14,616 nucleotides of DNA from Lachnospiraceae bacterium UBA3401 (GCA_002358575.1 DEPD01000090.1:10722-25337); one strand, 5' to 3'; positions 7,357 to 14,616 are shown, counted from the first letter of the stretch. Notes: generated by a model not told the origin, from the sequence alone. Made by a program: numbers and translations.

Positions 7357-9921
7357 ATGAAAAATGATATAAAGAAGAAATTAAAAAGCATGGTAGTCCC
7401 TGTTATCGGTTTGCTGGTTGTCGGGGTATTCGTTCTGGTCATAGTACTGTACCAAGGCGAGGAGGAAGCGCCGGAACTTATTGAGGTCAATGCCTATGCG
7501 GGCGAGACAGAGACTATCACGCTCGAGAATGAAGTGCTGCGCTTCGAGATGGACCCAACGACAACCCAGTTTGAGTTGACAGTGAAGAAGAGCGGAAAAG
7601 TGTGGCGTTCCACACCTGAGGGGGTGGCGGACGATGCCATCGCGCTCACTGCAGAGAAGGATAAGCTCGATTCGACGCTCCTTGTCACCTACAGCAACAT
7701 CAGCGGTATTGATGCAGTGTATTCAAGCTACGGTTATAGTGTTAAGAAGGGTATCTATGACATTGAAGCAAATGCAGACTATGTGAAGGTGAACTATTCC
7801 ATCGGCGATGTAGAGAAGGAGTATGTGATACCAACCGTAATCCGAGAGGCAGATATGGAAAAGCTGCTTGAGAGTATGAACAAAAGCAATGCTGCTATGG
7901 TACAGGATTACTATAAAAAATATGATATTAACAAGCTTGGCAAAAAGGATAACAAGGAGGAGTTGCTGGCGGCTTACCCGGCACTTGCAAACGAGGTGCT
8001 TTATATCCTGCGCGATACCACGAAGGACAACATGAAGACAAAGTTTGAGCAGTTTTTTGAGGAGGCAGGATATACCTTGGAGCAGCATGAGGCGGATAAG
8101 ATGCTGGATTTGAGTAGTAAAAGCTCCGACAAGCCCATTTTTAATGTCAGCGTTGTATATCGGTTAGATGGCGGAGATCTTGTTGTGGAGGTACCTCTGT
8201 CAGAAATCCAGTATCGCGACGACTATCCGCTATACAACTTGACGCTGTTGCCATACTTTGGCGCAGGCGGTGTCGGCGATGAGGGATTTCTGTTTGTTCC
8301 TGAAGGCGGTGGCGCGCTGATTCGTTTCAACAATGGCAAGATTTCACAGAATAATTATTACTCTAACATCTACGGCTGGGATATGGCACTCAACAGAGAC
8401 TATGTTGTACATGAAACGGAGGCGTACTTTGCCACCTATGGAATCGCAAGCGGTGAGGATTCCTTCTTGTGTTTGATGGAGGAAGGAGCGCCATATGCGT
8501 CAGTACAGGCAGATATCAGCGGTAAGAATAACAGCTACAATTTTGTCAACGCGGTTTATAGCATTGCACAGAGAGAGCAGTACAATGTGTCGGATAAGGT
8601 AAATGGTAAGATTTTTGTGTATTTGCCCAAGCTTCCTGATGAGACGCTGCGACAGAGATACCGCTTTATAAACAGCAATAGCTATGTAGATATGGCAAAG
8701 GCTTACCAGGGATATTTGAAGGAACAGTATGGAGATTATTTGACAATTAACACGGATACACAGGCACCAGTGGCTGTCGAGATTATCGGTGCAGTTGATA
8801 AAGTAAAGCAGGTGTTTGGTATTCCAATGTCAAAACCGCTAAAACTCACAAGCTATAAGGATGCACTTAATATTGTGAAGCAGCTTAGGGAGGAGGGCAT
8901 GACAAATCTCTCAATTAAGCTGACTGGCTGGATGAATGGCGGTGTGCGCCAGCAGATGCTGAGTAAGGTGAAACCAATATCTGATCTCGGCAGCAAGAAG
9001 GACTTGAAGGCTCTTGCTTCCTATGCAGCGGACAATGGAATCGGGTTTTATCTGGATGGAATTACCAACTATGCAATCGACAGCAATCTTTTTGATGGTT
9101 TTGTGCAGTTTGCGGACTCTGCGCGGTTTGTGACAAAGGAAAAGGCGGAATTGAACGATTACAGAGTAGTTACCTATATCAAGGACACAGACAGCAGTGA
9201 CGCGTATTATTTGCTTCACGCAGATAAAATCCTGGAGATGGCGGATAATCTGAAAGCGTTTGCTGACAAGTATAATGCGGGTGTGTCATTCCAAGATATC
9301 GGTGACACTGTGTCAAGTGATTTTTATAGAAAGGCTCCTGTTAGTCGGCAGGAAGCACTCAATAACCAGAAAGATAAATTAAAGGAATTGGCGGATGGCG
9401 GTATGCCGGTGATGATCAACAAAGGAAATGATTATGCAGCAGCATACAGTGATATTGTGACAAACATGGATCTGGGCGGTTCGGAGTATACAATTCTTGA
9501 TCAGAGTGTGCCCTTTTATCAGATTGCAGTACACGGGTATATCAATTACACGGGCGAGGCACTGAATTTGACACAGAACTATGAGCAGGAGTTGTTAAAA
9601 TCAGCAGAGTATGGTGCAGGGTTGTCATTTGCGGCGATGAACGAGTCGGCATTTGCATTGCAGAAAACATTGTACACAGAGTATTTTGGTGCAGATTTCT
9701 CTCTATGGCACGACAAAATGCTGGAAATCTATACACGGTACAATCAGGAGATGGGGCATATTTTCAACCAACAGATGACGGACCATATTTATGTGGGGGA
9801 AAAGACGTCATGCACGACTTACGAGGACGGCACAAAAGTATATGTGAACTATGACTATGAAGAAGTAAAGACTACTGATGGTGTGACAGTTCCCGCAAGG
9901 GATTATGCTGTAGTGAAATAG
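7357..9921 (+). CDS. Membrane-anchored DUF5696-type protein, putative glycoside-hydrolase-fold enzyme
   Basis: The 854-residue product starts with a Lys-rich tail and a membrane helix at about 12-31, then an acidic linker, so the bulk should be outside the cell. Residues about 45-470 look like a large beta-sandwich region ('LRFEMDPTTTQFELTVKKSG', 'EGFLFVPEGGGALIRFNNGK') with a helical insertion at about 160-255. About 470-790 look like a TIM barrel ('VAVEIIGAV', 'LSIKLTGWMNGG', 'IGFYLDGITNYA', 'VSFQDIGDTVSSDF'). Acidic residues at strand ends include D567, D647, D650, D655, D692 and E734, candidates for catalysis. Sandwich-plus-barrel order is that of several glycoside hydrolase clans. I recognise the family as DUF5696, a domain I know only by name and not by a proven reaction. 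Gene context with sugar importers fits a surface glycan-processing enzyme. Confidence 0.7.
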   Translation: MKNDIKKKLKSMVVPVIGLLVVGVFVLVIVLYQGEEEAPELIEVNAYAGETETITLENEVLRFEMDPTTTQFELTVKKSGKVWRSTPEGVADDAIALTAEKDKLDSTLLVTYSNISGIDAVYSSYGYSVKKGIYDIEANADYVKVNYSIGDVEKEYVIPTVIREADMEKLLESMNKSNAAMVQDYYKKYDINKLGKKDNKEELLAAYPALANEVLYILRDTTKDNMKTKFEQFFEEAGYTLEQHEADKMLDLSSKSSDKPIFNVSVVYRLDGGDLVVEVPLSEIQYRDDYPLYNLTLLPYFGAGGVGDEGFLFVPEGGGALIRFNNGKISQNNYYSNIYGWDMALNRDYVVHETEAYFATYGIASGEDSFLCLMEEGAPYASVQADISGKNNSYNFVNAVYSIAQREQYNVSDKVNGKIFVYLPKLPDETLRQRYRFINSNSYVDMAKAYQGYLKEQYGDYLTINTDTQAPVAVEIIGAVDKVKQVFGIPMSKPLKLTSYKDALNIVKQLREEGMTNLSIKLTGWMNGGVRQQMLSKVKPISDLGSKKDLKALASYAADNGIGFYLDGITNYAIDSNLFDGFVQFADSARFVTKEKAELNDYRVVTYIKDTDSSDAYYLLHADKILEMADNLKAFADKYNAGVSFQDIGDTVSSDFYRKAPVSRQEALNNQKDKLKELADGGMPVMINKGNDYAAAYSDIVTNMDLGGSEYTILDQSVPFYQIAVHGYINYTGEALNLTQNYEQELLKSAEYGAGLSFAAMNESAFALQKTLYTEYFGADFSLWHDKMLEIYTRYNQEMGHIFNQQMTDHIYVGEKTSCTTYEDGTKVYVNYDYEEVKTTDGVTVPARDYAVVK

Positions 9922-9935
9922 GAAGGAAGTGGATT

Positions 9936-10844
9936 ATGGAGAGTCAGAAGAAATTAGCAGGTCTTCAAAGGCGGAAGGCAGTCGCAGGGTACTTGTTTAT
10001 TTTGCCGTTTATCATAGGCTTCCTTGTCTTTATGGTACAGCCCCTCGCACAGTCGCTGTATATGAGTTTCTGCGATGTGCAGGTGGGGGCGGGAAGCTTC
10101 TCGCCACAGTTTAAAGGACTGTTTAACTATGTACGTACTTTTACGATAGATCCTGAGTTCAATCGTTTATTGTCAGAGGAGATATCACGTATGTTTATCA
10201 ATTCGCTGGCAATTATGGTATTTAGTTTCTTTGTGGCGCTGATACTGAACCAGAAGTTTCGGGGAAGAGCGCTGGTGCGTGCAGTGTTTTTTTTACCGGT
10301 GATCTTGTCATCAGGTGTCATTATCGGCGTTGAGACAGACAATGCGTTGATGGCGAGCATTGAGGCGGCGGTTGGTGAGACTGCTGCGAGCGGTGTCAAC
10401 ATCACAGGTGCAATCGAAGAGATACTCAAGACAGCAGGAATTGGTACAAGAGCGTTTGAGACAGTATTTGAAATTGTGGATGGTATCTATGATGTTGCAA
10501 TTGCTTCAGGCATACAGATTATCATTTTCCTGTCCGGTTTGCAGACCATTTCGACAAGTATGTATGAAGCGGCAGACATCGAGGGCTGTACAAAGTGGGA
10601 GAGCCTTTGGAAGATTACGCTTCCAATGGTGAGTTCTCTGTTTCTAGTGAATTGGATTTACACTATTGTTGACTTCTGTATGCGCTCAGACAACGAAGTA
10701 ATCGAGAAGATCAGTGAGGAGATTACAGTCCAGATTAATTACGGCTTTGCGTCAGCAATGTCATGGGTGTACTTCGGGGTGGTAATCGCAATCATAGGCG
10801 CTACCTCGCTGATTATATCAAAGGGGGTATATTACTATGACTGA
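9936..10844 (+). CDS. Carbohydrate ABC transporter permease (second pair, MalF/LplB type)
   Basis: This 302-residue permease starts at ATG 9936, six bases after GGAAGGAAG. The first membrane segment is 'GYLFILPFIIGFLVFMVQPL', and the 'FRGRALVRAVFFLPVILSSG' stretch is typical of LplB/MalF-type sugar permeases. The EAA loop is E211-A-A-D-I-E-G217 followed by 'WKITLPMVSS'; the usual Asp before Gly is Glu here. An extracytoplasmic loop of about 55 residues (132-187) lies between membrane segments. The C-terminal end overlaps the next gene by eight bases, so the two are translationally coupled and form a second heterodimer. The sequence differs clearly from the permease at 3273, so the two pairs are not a recent duplication. 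Confidence 0.9.
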   Translation: MESQKKLAGLQRRKAVAGYLFILPFIIGFLVFMVQPLAQSLYMSFCDVQVGAGSFSPQFKGLFNYVRTFTIDPEFNRLLSEEISRMFINSLAIMVFSFFVALILNQKFRGRALVRAVFFLPVILSSGVIIGVETDNALMASIEAAVGETAASGVNITGAIEEILKTAGIGTRAFETVFEIVDGIYDVAIASGIQIIIFLSGLQTISTSMYEAADIEGCTKWESLWKITLPMVSSLFLVNWIYTIVDFCMRSDNEVIEKISEEITVQINYGFASAMSWVYFGVVIAIIGATSLIISKGVYYYD

Positions 10845-11859
10845 TGTTGCTTTAAACAGCCGGCATGACAGAGCGTGTGGAAAAAATAATTTTTGGGAGC
10901 GCAATCGTAAGTCGGAGGGATATTTACTCAAGAAAAAAATTAGGGAAATCGCATACAAAATTATTCGGGTGTTTTTGCTGTTTGGGATGTGCTTTCTGAT
11001 CCTGCAACCGATTCTGAACAAGGTTTCGGTTAGTTTTATGGAGGAGCAGGATCTGTACAAGAGCACAGTCATTGCAGTGCCAGAACATTTTACGACGGAG
11101 AACTATAGACTTGCTGCAGAGCTGATGAATTACGGTAAGACACTAATAAACACGATTGTGATTTCCTGTAGTATCGCACTTTTGCAGATTGCTGTGTGCA
11201 CGCTGGTAGGATATGGTTTTGCACGGTTTGATTTCCCGCTCAAAAAAATGTGGTTTGCCTGTGTGTTGCTCGTCATTATCGTGCCACCGCAGACCATTTC
11301 GACATCGCTTTACCTACATTTTCGTTACTTTGACATTCTGGGTATTGTTGAGGCTATCAGGGGAGAGGGGCTGAACTTAAGAGGCTCTAAGATTCCATAT
11401 TATTTGATGAGCGCTGGGTGTATGGGACTCAAAAACGGTCTCTATATCTATATGATACGGCAATTTTTCCGCAATATTCCTAAGGAACTTGAGGAGGCAG
11501 CGTATGTGGATGGGTGTGGAATCCTCTCCACCTTTGTGCGGATCATGCTTCCTGACGCGACACCGATTCTGACGTCCTGTTTCCTGTTCTCGTTTGTGTG
11601 GGAGTGGACGGACAGTTTCTACGCGCGGATGTTTATGGGTAATACAAGCCTTCTCGCCACACAGCTTGCGGCGATAGGAGACCGCGTGAACAAATATGTA
11701 GTGAATGTGGTTGGAAACGCGTCAGGTGCCTCAGTGGGTTATACAAGCTGTATGATTTCAACAGGTATTCTGATGGTTGTCATACCACTGCTGATTTTGT
11801 ATTTGTTTGCACAGAAAGGCTTTGTGGAAAGTATCAGTAGTTCGGGTATTAAAATGTAA
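10837..11859 (+). CDS. Carbohydrate ABC transporter permease (second pair, MalG type)
   Basis: The 340-residue product begins at ATG 10837, eight bases after AAGGGGGT inside the end of the previous gene. It has an unusually long polar N-terminus of about 40 residues (with HDRACGKNNFWERNRKS) before the first membrane segment 'VFLLFGMCFLILQPIL'. The EAA loop is E220-A-A-Y-V-D-G226, followed by 'RIMLPDATPI'. The 'YGKTLINTIVISC' and 'YGFARFDFPLKK' motifs are typical of MalG-type permeases, and the C-terminus 'FVESISSSGIKM' fits the subfamily. It should pair with the preceding permease and take ligand from the lipoprotein encoded next. No ATP-binding protein is encoded in the window. Confidence 0.9.
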   Translation: MTDVALNSRHDRACGKNNFWERNRKSEGYLLKKKIREIAYKIIRVFLLFGMCFLILQPILNKVSVSFMEEQDLYKSTVIAVPEHFTTENYRLAAELMNYGKTLINTIVISCSIALLQIAVCTLVGYGFARFDFPLKKMWFACVLLVIIVPPQTISTSLYLHFRYFDILGIVEAIRGEGLNLRGSKIPYYLMSAGCMGLKNGLYIYMIRQFFRNIPKELEEAAYVDGCGILSTFVRIMLPDATPILTSCFLFSFVWEWTDSFYARMFMGNTSLLATQLAAIGDRVNKYVVNVVGNASGASVGYTSCMISTGILMVVIPLLILYLFAQKGFVESISSSGIKM

Positions 11860-11997
11860 ATTATCAACATAGTATAAATTTCCATTTCAATGGAGTTTAT
11901 ATATAAGTACGCGATATGGATTCCTAGAATCTTTCCATGCGGAACATTGTGGGAGGATTCTGGGAAGCAATTCACAGAAAAAAGGAGGATAATAAAA
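11860..11997 (+). promoter_or_regulatory. Structured leader between the second permease pair and the lipoprotein gene
   Basis: This 138-base gap is far longer than the other gaps in the operon (1 to about 47 bases). It holds a small hairpin at about 11879-11894 (TTTCCATT, loop TC, AATGGAG; seven pairs including one G-T). A second structure lies at about 11917-11939, where ATGGATTC can pair with GAAT and CCAT around a CTA loop. An alternative partner for AGAATC occurs further on as GATTCT at 11956-11961. A TATAAA at about 11873-11878 could be a -10 box, but it has no good -35. The gap may carry an internal promoter or an mRNA processing or stability element that lets the binding protein be made in excess. 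The function is an inference. Confidence 0.35.
11981..11988 (+). promoter_or_regulatory. Strong ribosome binding site of the lipoprotein gene
   Basis: AAAGGAGG lies nine bases before ATG 11998. It shows that the true start is 11998, not an earlier in-frame ATG at 11890, which has no such site. It is the closest match to the Shine-Dalgarno consensus in the operon, in line with high expression of a binding protein. Confidence 0.75.
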
Positions 11998-13506
11998 ATG
12001 AAAAAGAAAAATGTAGCAAGGCTACTTGCAGCAGCAATGACTATGTCAATGCTAACAGTGGGAATGACAGGTTGTGGTTCAGGAAACAAGGATAATAGTG
12101 ATGCATCTGCGGCAGATGCAGATGTTCAAGCAACTGCGGATGACACAAAACAGGATACAGCAAAGCCGGCATCAGATGCAGCGGACGCACAAACAGAGGC
12201 AAATAGTGAGGCTGACGCAGAGGGTGAGGACAGCTACACTGTGCTTACAGATGCAGATGGAAATGTCTATGACCTTGGCGGCATGGAGATTATTATCCGC
12301 GACTGGTGGTCGCCCGAGGAGCCAAACGAGCCGACCAACGCGTATGAGGAGGCGGTTAATGAGTGGCGCGAGTGGTGTCAGGAGACTTATAATTTCACGA
12401 TTAGGGAGCTTGGAATTAGCGAGTGGGGATCTGTGCCAGAAGATTTTGTCAATTATGCCACAACAGGCGGTAATGAGAATTATATCTTTGTGCTCCGCAC
12501 AGACGGTTCCCTTGTGTCAGCGATGTACAGTGGTCTGATGTACGATCTAGCTTCCCTGGATTGCCTGAATTTCAATGATAAGAAATGGAGTGGCGGTGTG
12601 GATGATCTGTTCTCCATCGGGGATTCCAAGTATGCGATGTATGCGTTGACACCGGAACCAAGAACGGGTACATACTTTAACAAGAGATTGTTGGAGGAGG
12701 CGGGTGTCAATCCAGAAGATCTTTATACATGGCAGGAGAATGGTGAGTGGACTTTTGACAAGTGCAAGGAAGTTATGGGACAAGTTCAAAGGGACCTTGA
12801 CAACGACGGTGTTGTTGATGTGTACGGAACGACAAACAACACAGGTGATTTCTACAAGGCTGCTGTATTTTCAAACGGCGGTGAGCTGATTTCAAAGGAT
12901 GCAGATGGTAAATTTGTATTTGCAGCAGACAGCGAGAAGACATTGGCTGGCTTAAACTGGGCACAGGAGATCTTGAACGATTATGACCTTGTAAAGCCTG
13001 CTGACGCAGAGTGGGATTATTATAAGCAGGCATTTCTGAACGGTGATGCTGCATTCTGCTTTGACAATGCCTATATGGCAGGTGCAGACTTTAAGGATAT
13101 GGAGGATGACTTTGGATTTATCTGTTTTCCCAAAGGACCTGGGGCATCTGATTATACCAATGTATGGAACAATAACCCAGTTGTCATTCCGGCATGTTAT
13201 GACGAGCAGAAGGCATGGAACCTTGCATTTGCTTACAACCTCTACACAGCACCAATTCCGGGATATGAGGATTATGAAGGTTGGAAGGCAGGGTATTATA
13301 ACAACTTCCGCGACACGGAATCTGTTGATCTTTCTCTTGCTCGCATGGTGGAGAACGGCGTAGTAAACTATGCAGATGTTGTGCCTGATCTGAAGCAGGG
13401 TGATGACTTCCTGTGGAAACTCAATAAGGATACAACTGCCGCACAGGTGGCAGAGGAAATTAAGAACACATGGCAGTCTTATGTTGATGCCGCAAACAGT
13501 AAATAA
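11998..13506 (+). CDS. Lipoprotein ABC sugar-binding protein
   Basis: This 502-residue solute-binding protein has a lipoprotein signal (MKKKNVARLLAAAMTMSMLT) with the lipobox M-T-G-C and acylated cysteine at Cys26. An Ala/Asp/Glu-rich linker (about 30-75) leads to the folded part. 'MEIIIRDWWSPEEPNEPTNA' opens the type-1 sugar-binding fold. 'TGTYFNKRLLEEAGV' followed by 'WTFDKCKEVM' is the usual 'Y-N-K.L.E.AG...WT.DE' signature of sugar-binding proteins. Residues 266-277 (D-x-D-N-D-G-V-V-D-x-x-G) look like an EF-hand-type calcium loop, which is seen in many related proteins. The mature protein is anchored outside and should feed the permease pair encoded at 9936-11859. The sugar is unknown. 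A stable hairpin follows the gene. The earlier in-frame ATG at 11890 is rejected as start. Confidence 0.92.
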   Translation: MKKKNVARLLAAAMTMSMLTVGMTGCGSGNKDNSDASAADADVQATADDTKQDTAKPASDAADAQTEANSEADAEGEDSYTVLTDADGNVYDLGGMEIIIRDWWSPEEPNEPTNAYEEAVNEWREWCQETYNFTIRELGISEWGSVPEDFVNYATTGGNENYIFVLRTDGSLVSAMYSGLMYDLASLDCLNFNDKKWSGGVDDLFSIGDSKYAMYALTPEPRTGTYFNKRLLEEAGVNPEDLYTWQENGEWTFDKCKEVMGQVQRDLDNDGVVDVYGTTNNTGDFYKAAVFSNGGELISKDADGKFVFAADSEKTLAGLNWAQEILNDYDLVKPADAEWDYYKQAFLNGDAAFCFDNAYMAGADFKDMEDDFGFICFPKGPGASDYTNVWNNNPVVIPACYDEQKAWNLAFAYNLYTAPIPGYEDYEGWKAGYYNNFRDTESVDLSLARMVENGVVNYADVVPDLKQGDDFLWKLNKDTTAAQVAEEIKNTWQSYVDAANSK

Positions 13507-13528
13507 GAAACAAGATGATTATATATAA

Positions 13529-13555
13529 GAGGGATAGTGCTGTGCATTATCCCTC
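13529..13555 (+). terminator. 12-bp hairpin after the lipoprotein gene (mRNA stabiliser or weak terminator)
   Basis: GAGGGATAGTGC, a TGT loop, then GCATTATCCCTC form a 12-pair stem with a single G-T pair. It lies 23 bases after the stop of the binding-protein gene and before the U32-like gene. No T-run follows, so it is not a textbook intrinsic terminator. It may partly end transcription or protect the 3' end of the lipoprotein message. Pairing is seen directly; the role is inferred. Confidence 0.6.
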
Positions 13556-13578
13556 ATGTACGATCAGGAGGAGAAGGT

Positions 13579-14487
13579 ATGGGTGAGAGAAGAACCGTAT
13601 ATTGGCATCTGCCGGGGCTATGTTATTTTCGCCTGCTGAATCAGATGGTCATTAATCTGATGCGGGACTATGCAGACTGTTTTCGCGAGGGGTATCAGAT
13701 CGGATCGGTCTATGGGACGATACCAGGTGCAATTTGGAACGGTGGCAGAGCAGTGTTTGGTATTCTTGACCGAGAGAGTATTGTCAGCATTATCAAAGCG
13801 TATAACGACAGAGGGATTCCCGCACGGTTCACATGGACGAACGCACTGCTTGAGGAGCGGCATCTGTATGATACATACTGTAATCTCATCATGGAGCTTG
13901 GAGATAACGGCATGAATCAGGTACTCGTTAACCGCCCAGTGATCGAACAGTATATCCGCCGAGAGTATCCATCATATGCTCTGATTTCATCAACGACAAA
14001 GTGCATGGTGGATAGGAAGATGCTTTGTCGGGAACTAGAAAAAGATTATAAATTAGTAGTATTAGATTATGACTTAAATCATGACAGGGAGACTCTTAAA
14101 GCGATTGCTTCCTATGCAGATAAGGTCGAGATCTTGGTGGATGAGATCTGTTATCCAAATTGTCCCAAAAGGGCGGAACACTACCATGACGAGTCACGTA
14201 TGCAGCTTGCTTACACAATGCAGTCTGATTTTAAGTGCACTAACAAGTTCACAAAACCTTCCTTTGCAGAGAGTCAAAAGCGCCCGGCATTTATTTCTAA
14301 TGAGGAAATTCAATGGTATATTGACCGTGGATTTGTAAATTTTAAACTGGTTGGGAGAGGGTTGCCGATAGAGTTTGTGAGGGACTCCTATCTCTATTTT
14401 CTTGTGAAGGATGACGCGCGGGCATTCATTCAGGAAAAAGTGGATAGATTTATGGAGGAAGTTGCAAAAAAGTCAAAAAGGAATTAG
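13579..14487 (+). CDS. U32-peptidase-like TIM-barrel protein
   Basis: I start this gene at ATG 13579, five bases after AGGAGGAG. The product is 302 residues, soluble, with no signal or membrane segment. Order of motifs: 'IGSVYGTIPGAIWNGGRA' near the N-terminus, 'IPARFTWTNALLEERHLYD' , 'YALISSTTKCMVDR' (133-146), 'KVEILVDEICYPNCPKRAEH' (about 181-200) and 'FVNFKLVGRGLP' near the C-terminus. The 'ISS(T)' strand, the acidic-x-x-Cys element and the 'FK..GR' strand recall the U32 'peptidase' family, several members of which are now known to act in RNA or quinone hydroxylation and to bind iron-sulfur clusters. C142, C191, C195 and C220 could form such a site. The match is from memory of motifs, so the family is likely rather than certain. 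It may share the operon or have its own promoter. Confidence 0.5.
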   Translation: MGERRTVYWHLPGLCYFRLLNQMVINLMRDYADCFREGYQIGSVYGTIPGAIWNGGRAVFGILDRESIVSIIKAYNDRGIPARFTWTNALLEERHLYDTYCNLIMELGDNGMNQVLVNRPVIEQYIRREYPSYALISSTTKCMVDRKMLCRELEKDYKLVVLDYDLNHDRETLKAIASYADKVEILVDEICYPNCPKRAEHYHDESRMQLAYTMQSDFKCTNKFTKPSFAESQKRPAFISNEEIQWYIDRGFVNFKLVGRGLPIEFVRDSYLYFLVKDDARAFIQEKVDRFMEEVAKKSKRN

Positions 14488-14589
14488 GATGAAGGTCACC
14501 AAGAGCGTTATTTGTTGACAGAATAGTCTTGTTAGGAATTGTAGGAAAATAAGTGATACAAATTGCGTAGGATATTTCTTCGAGAAGGT
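14488..14589. other. Intergenic gap before the last partial gene
   Basis: About 100 bases with no open frame of note. A perfect TTGACA occurs at 14515-14520, but no good -10 box follows at 16-18 bases, so I do not call a promoter. No terminator hairpin with a T-run was seen after the U32-like gene. Confidence 0.4.
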
Positions 14590-14616
14590 ATGTCAAAAAA
14601 CGTAGTCGTAGCGGGC
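14590..14616 (+). CDS. N-terminal fragment of a rightward gene (MSKNVVVAG)
   Basis: Nine codons reading MSKNVVVAG run to the window edge. The opening is a short hydrophobic strand followed by Ala-Gly, as in PfkB-type sugar kinases ('VVVAGH..LD') or in Rossmann-fold enzymes. A purine run GAGAAGG ends only one base before the ATG, which is close for a ribosome binding site, so either spacing is poor or the start differs. A sugar kinase would fit the transporter context, but nine residues cannot show it. Confidence 0.4.

Noticed and set aside
10330..10500. Loop of about 55 residues in the third permease as an unusual inserted domain
   Set aside because: Permeases of this type normally have an extracytoplasmic loop of similar size at this place.
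3273..11859. The two permease pairs as a recent segmental duplication
   Set aside because: The protein sequences differ widely outside the family motifs, so they are ancient paralogues or separately acquired pairs.
11890..11997. N-terminal extension of the lipoprotein gene from the ATG at 11890
   Set aside because: It would place 36 residues before the lipoprotein signal and lacks a ribosome binding site, while AAAGGAGG precedes ATG 11998.
14515..14543. Promoter based on the perfect TTGACA at 14515
   Set aside because: No acceptable -10 box is found 16-18 bases downstream (ATTGTA or AATTGT at best).

Overview
The window reads as a chromosomal segment of a Gram-positive, AT-leaning Firmicute, most likely a Lachnospiraceae-type gut or rumen anaerobe (Roseburia/Butyrivibrio/Eubacterium relatives). 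The reasons are strong AGGAGG-type ribosome binding sites, a lipoprotein with an acidic Ala/Asp/Glu linker, an ABC sugar-uptake system with no outer-membrane parts, and a gene set I know from that group. The genus is an inference; no rRNA or tRNA gene is present.

Layout. Positions 1-45 hold the first 15 codons of a leftward gene (possibly DegV-like). An AT-rich divergent intergenic region follows (about 46-296). From 297 to 13506 nine rightward genes lie close together and look like one operon: a giant membrane-anchored solute-binding protein with two N-terminal carbohydrate-binding-like modules (297-3254); two permeases (3273-4211, 4213-5109); a secreted NHL-type beta-propeller protein with a TPR-like segment and C-terminal membrane anchor (5137-6639); a YIP1-family membrane protein (6653-7309); a large membrane-anchored DUF5696-type protein that looks like a glycoside-hydrolase-fold enzyme (7357-9921); a second permease pair (9936-10844, 10837-11859); and a classic lipoprotein solute-binding protein (11998-13506). 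A 12-bp hairpin follows, then a U32-peptidase-like protein (13579-14487) and the first nine codons of a further rightward gene (14590-14616).

How it may work. Two importer sets (binding protein plus two permeases each) flank three non-transporter proteins, two of them anchored with their bulk outside the membrane and one integral. No ATP-binding subunit is encoded, so the permeases probably use a shared MsmX-type ATPase from elsewhere. The anchored propeller, the CBM-carrying binding protein and the putative hydrolase suggest a surface assembly that binds, trims and imports a complex glycan or glycoside. The substrate cannot be read from sequence. The conserved mixture of transporter halves with NHL/TPR, YIP1 and DUF5696 proteins is the best candidate here for an uncharacterised system.

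Several starts given here are internal to the longest open frames because the ribosome binding sites support the inner codon. No mobile element, CRISPR array or stable RNA gene was seen.
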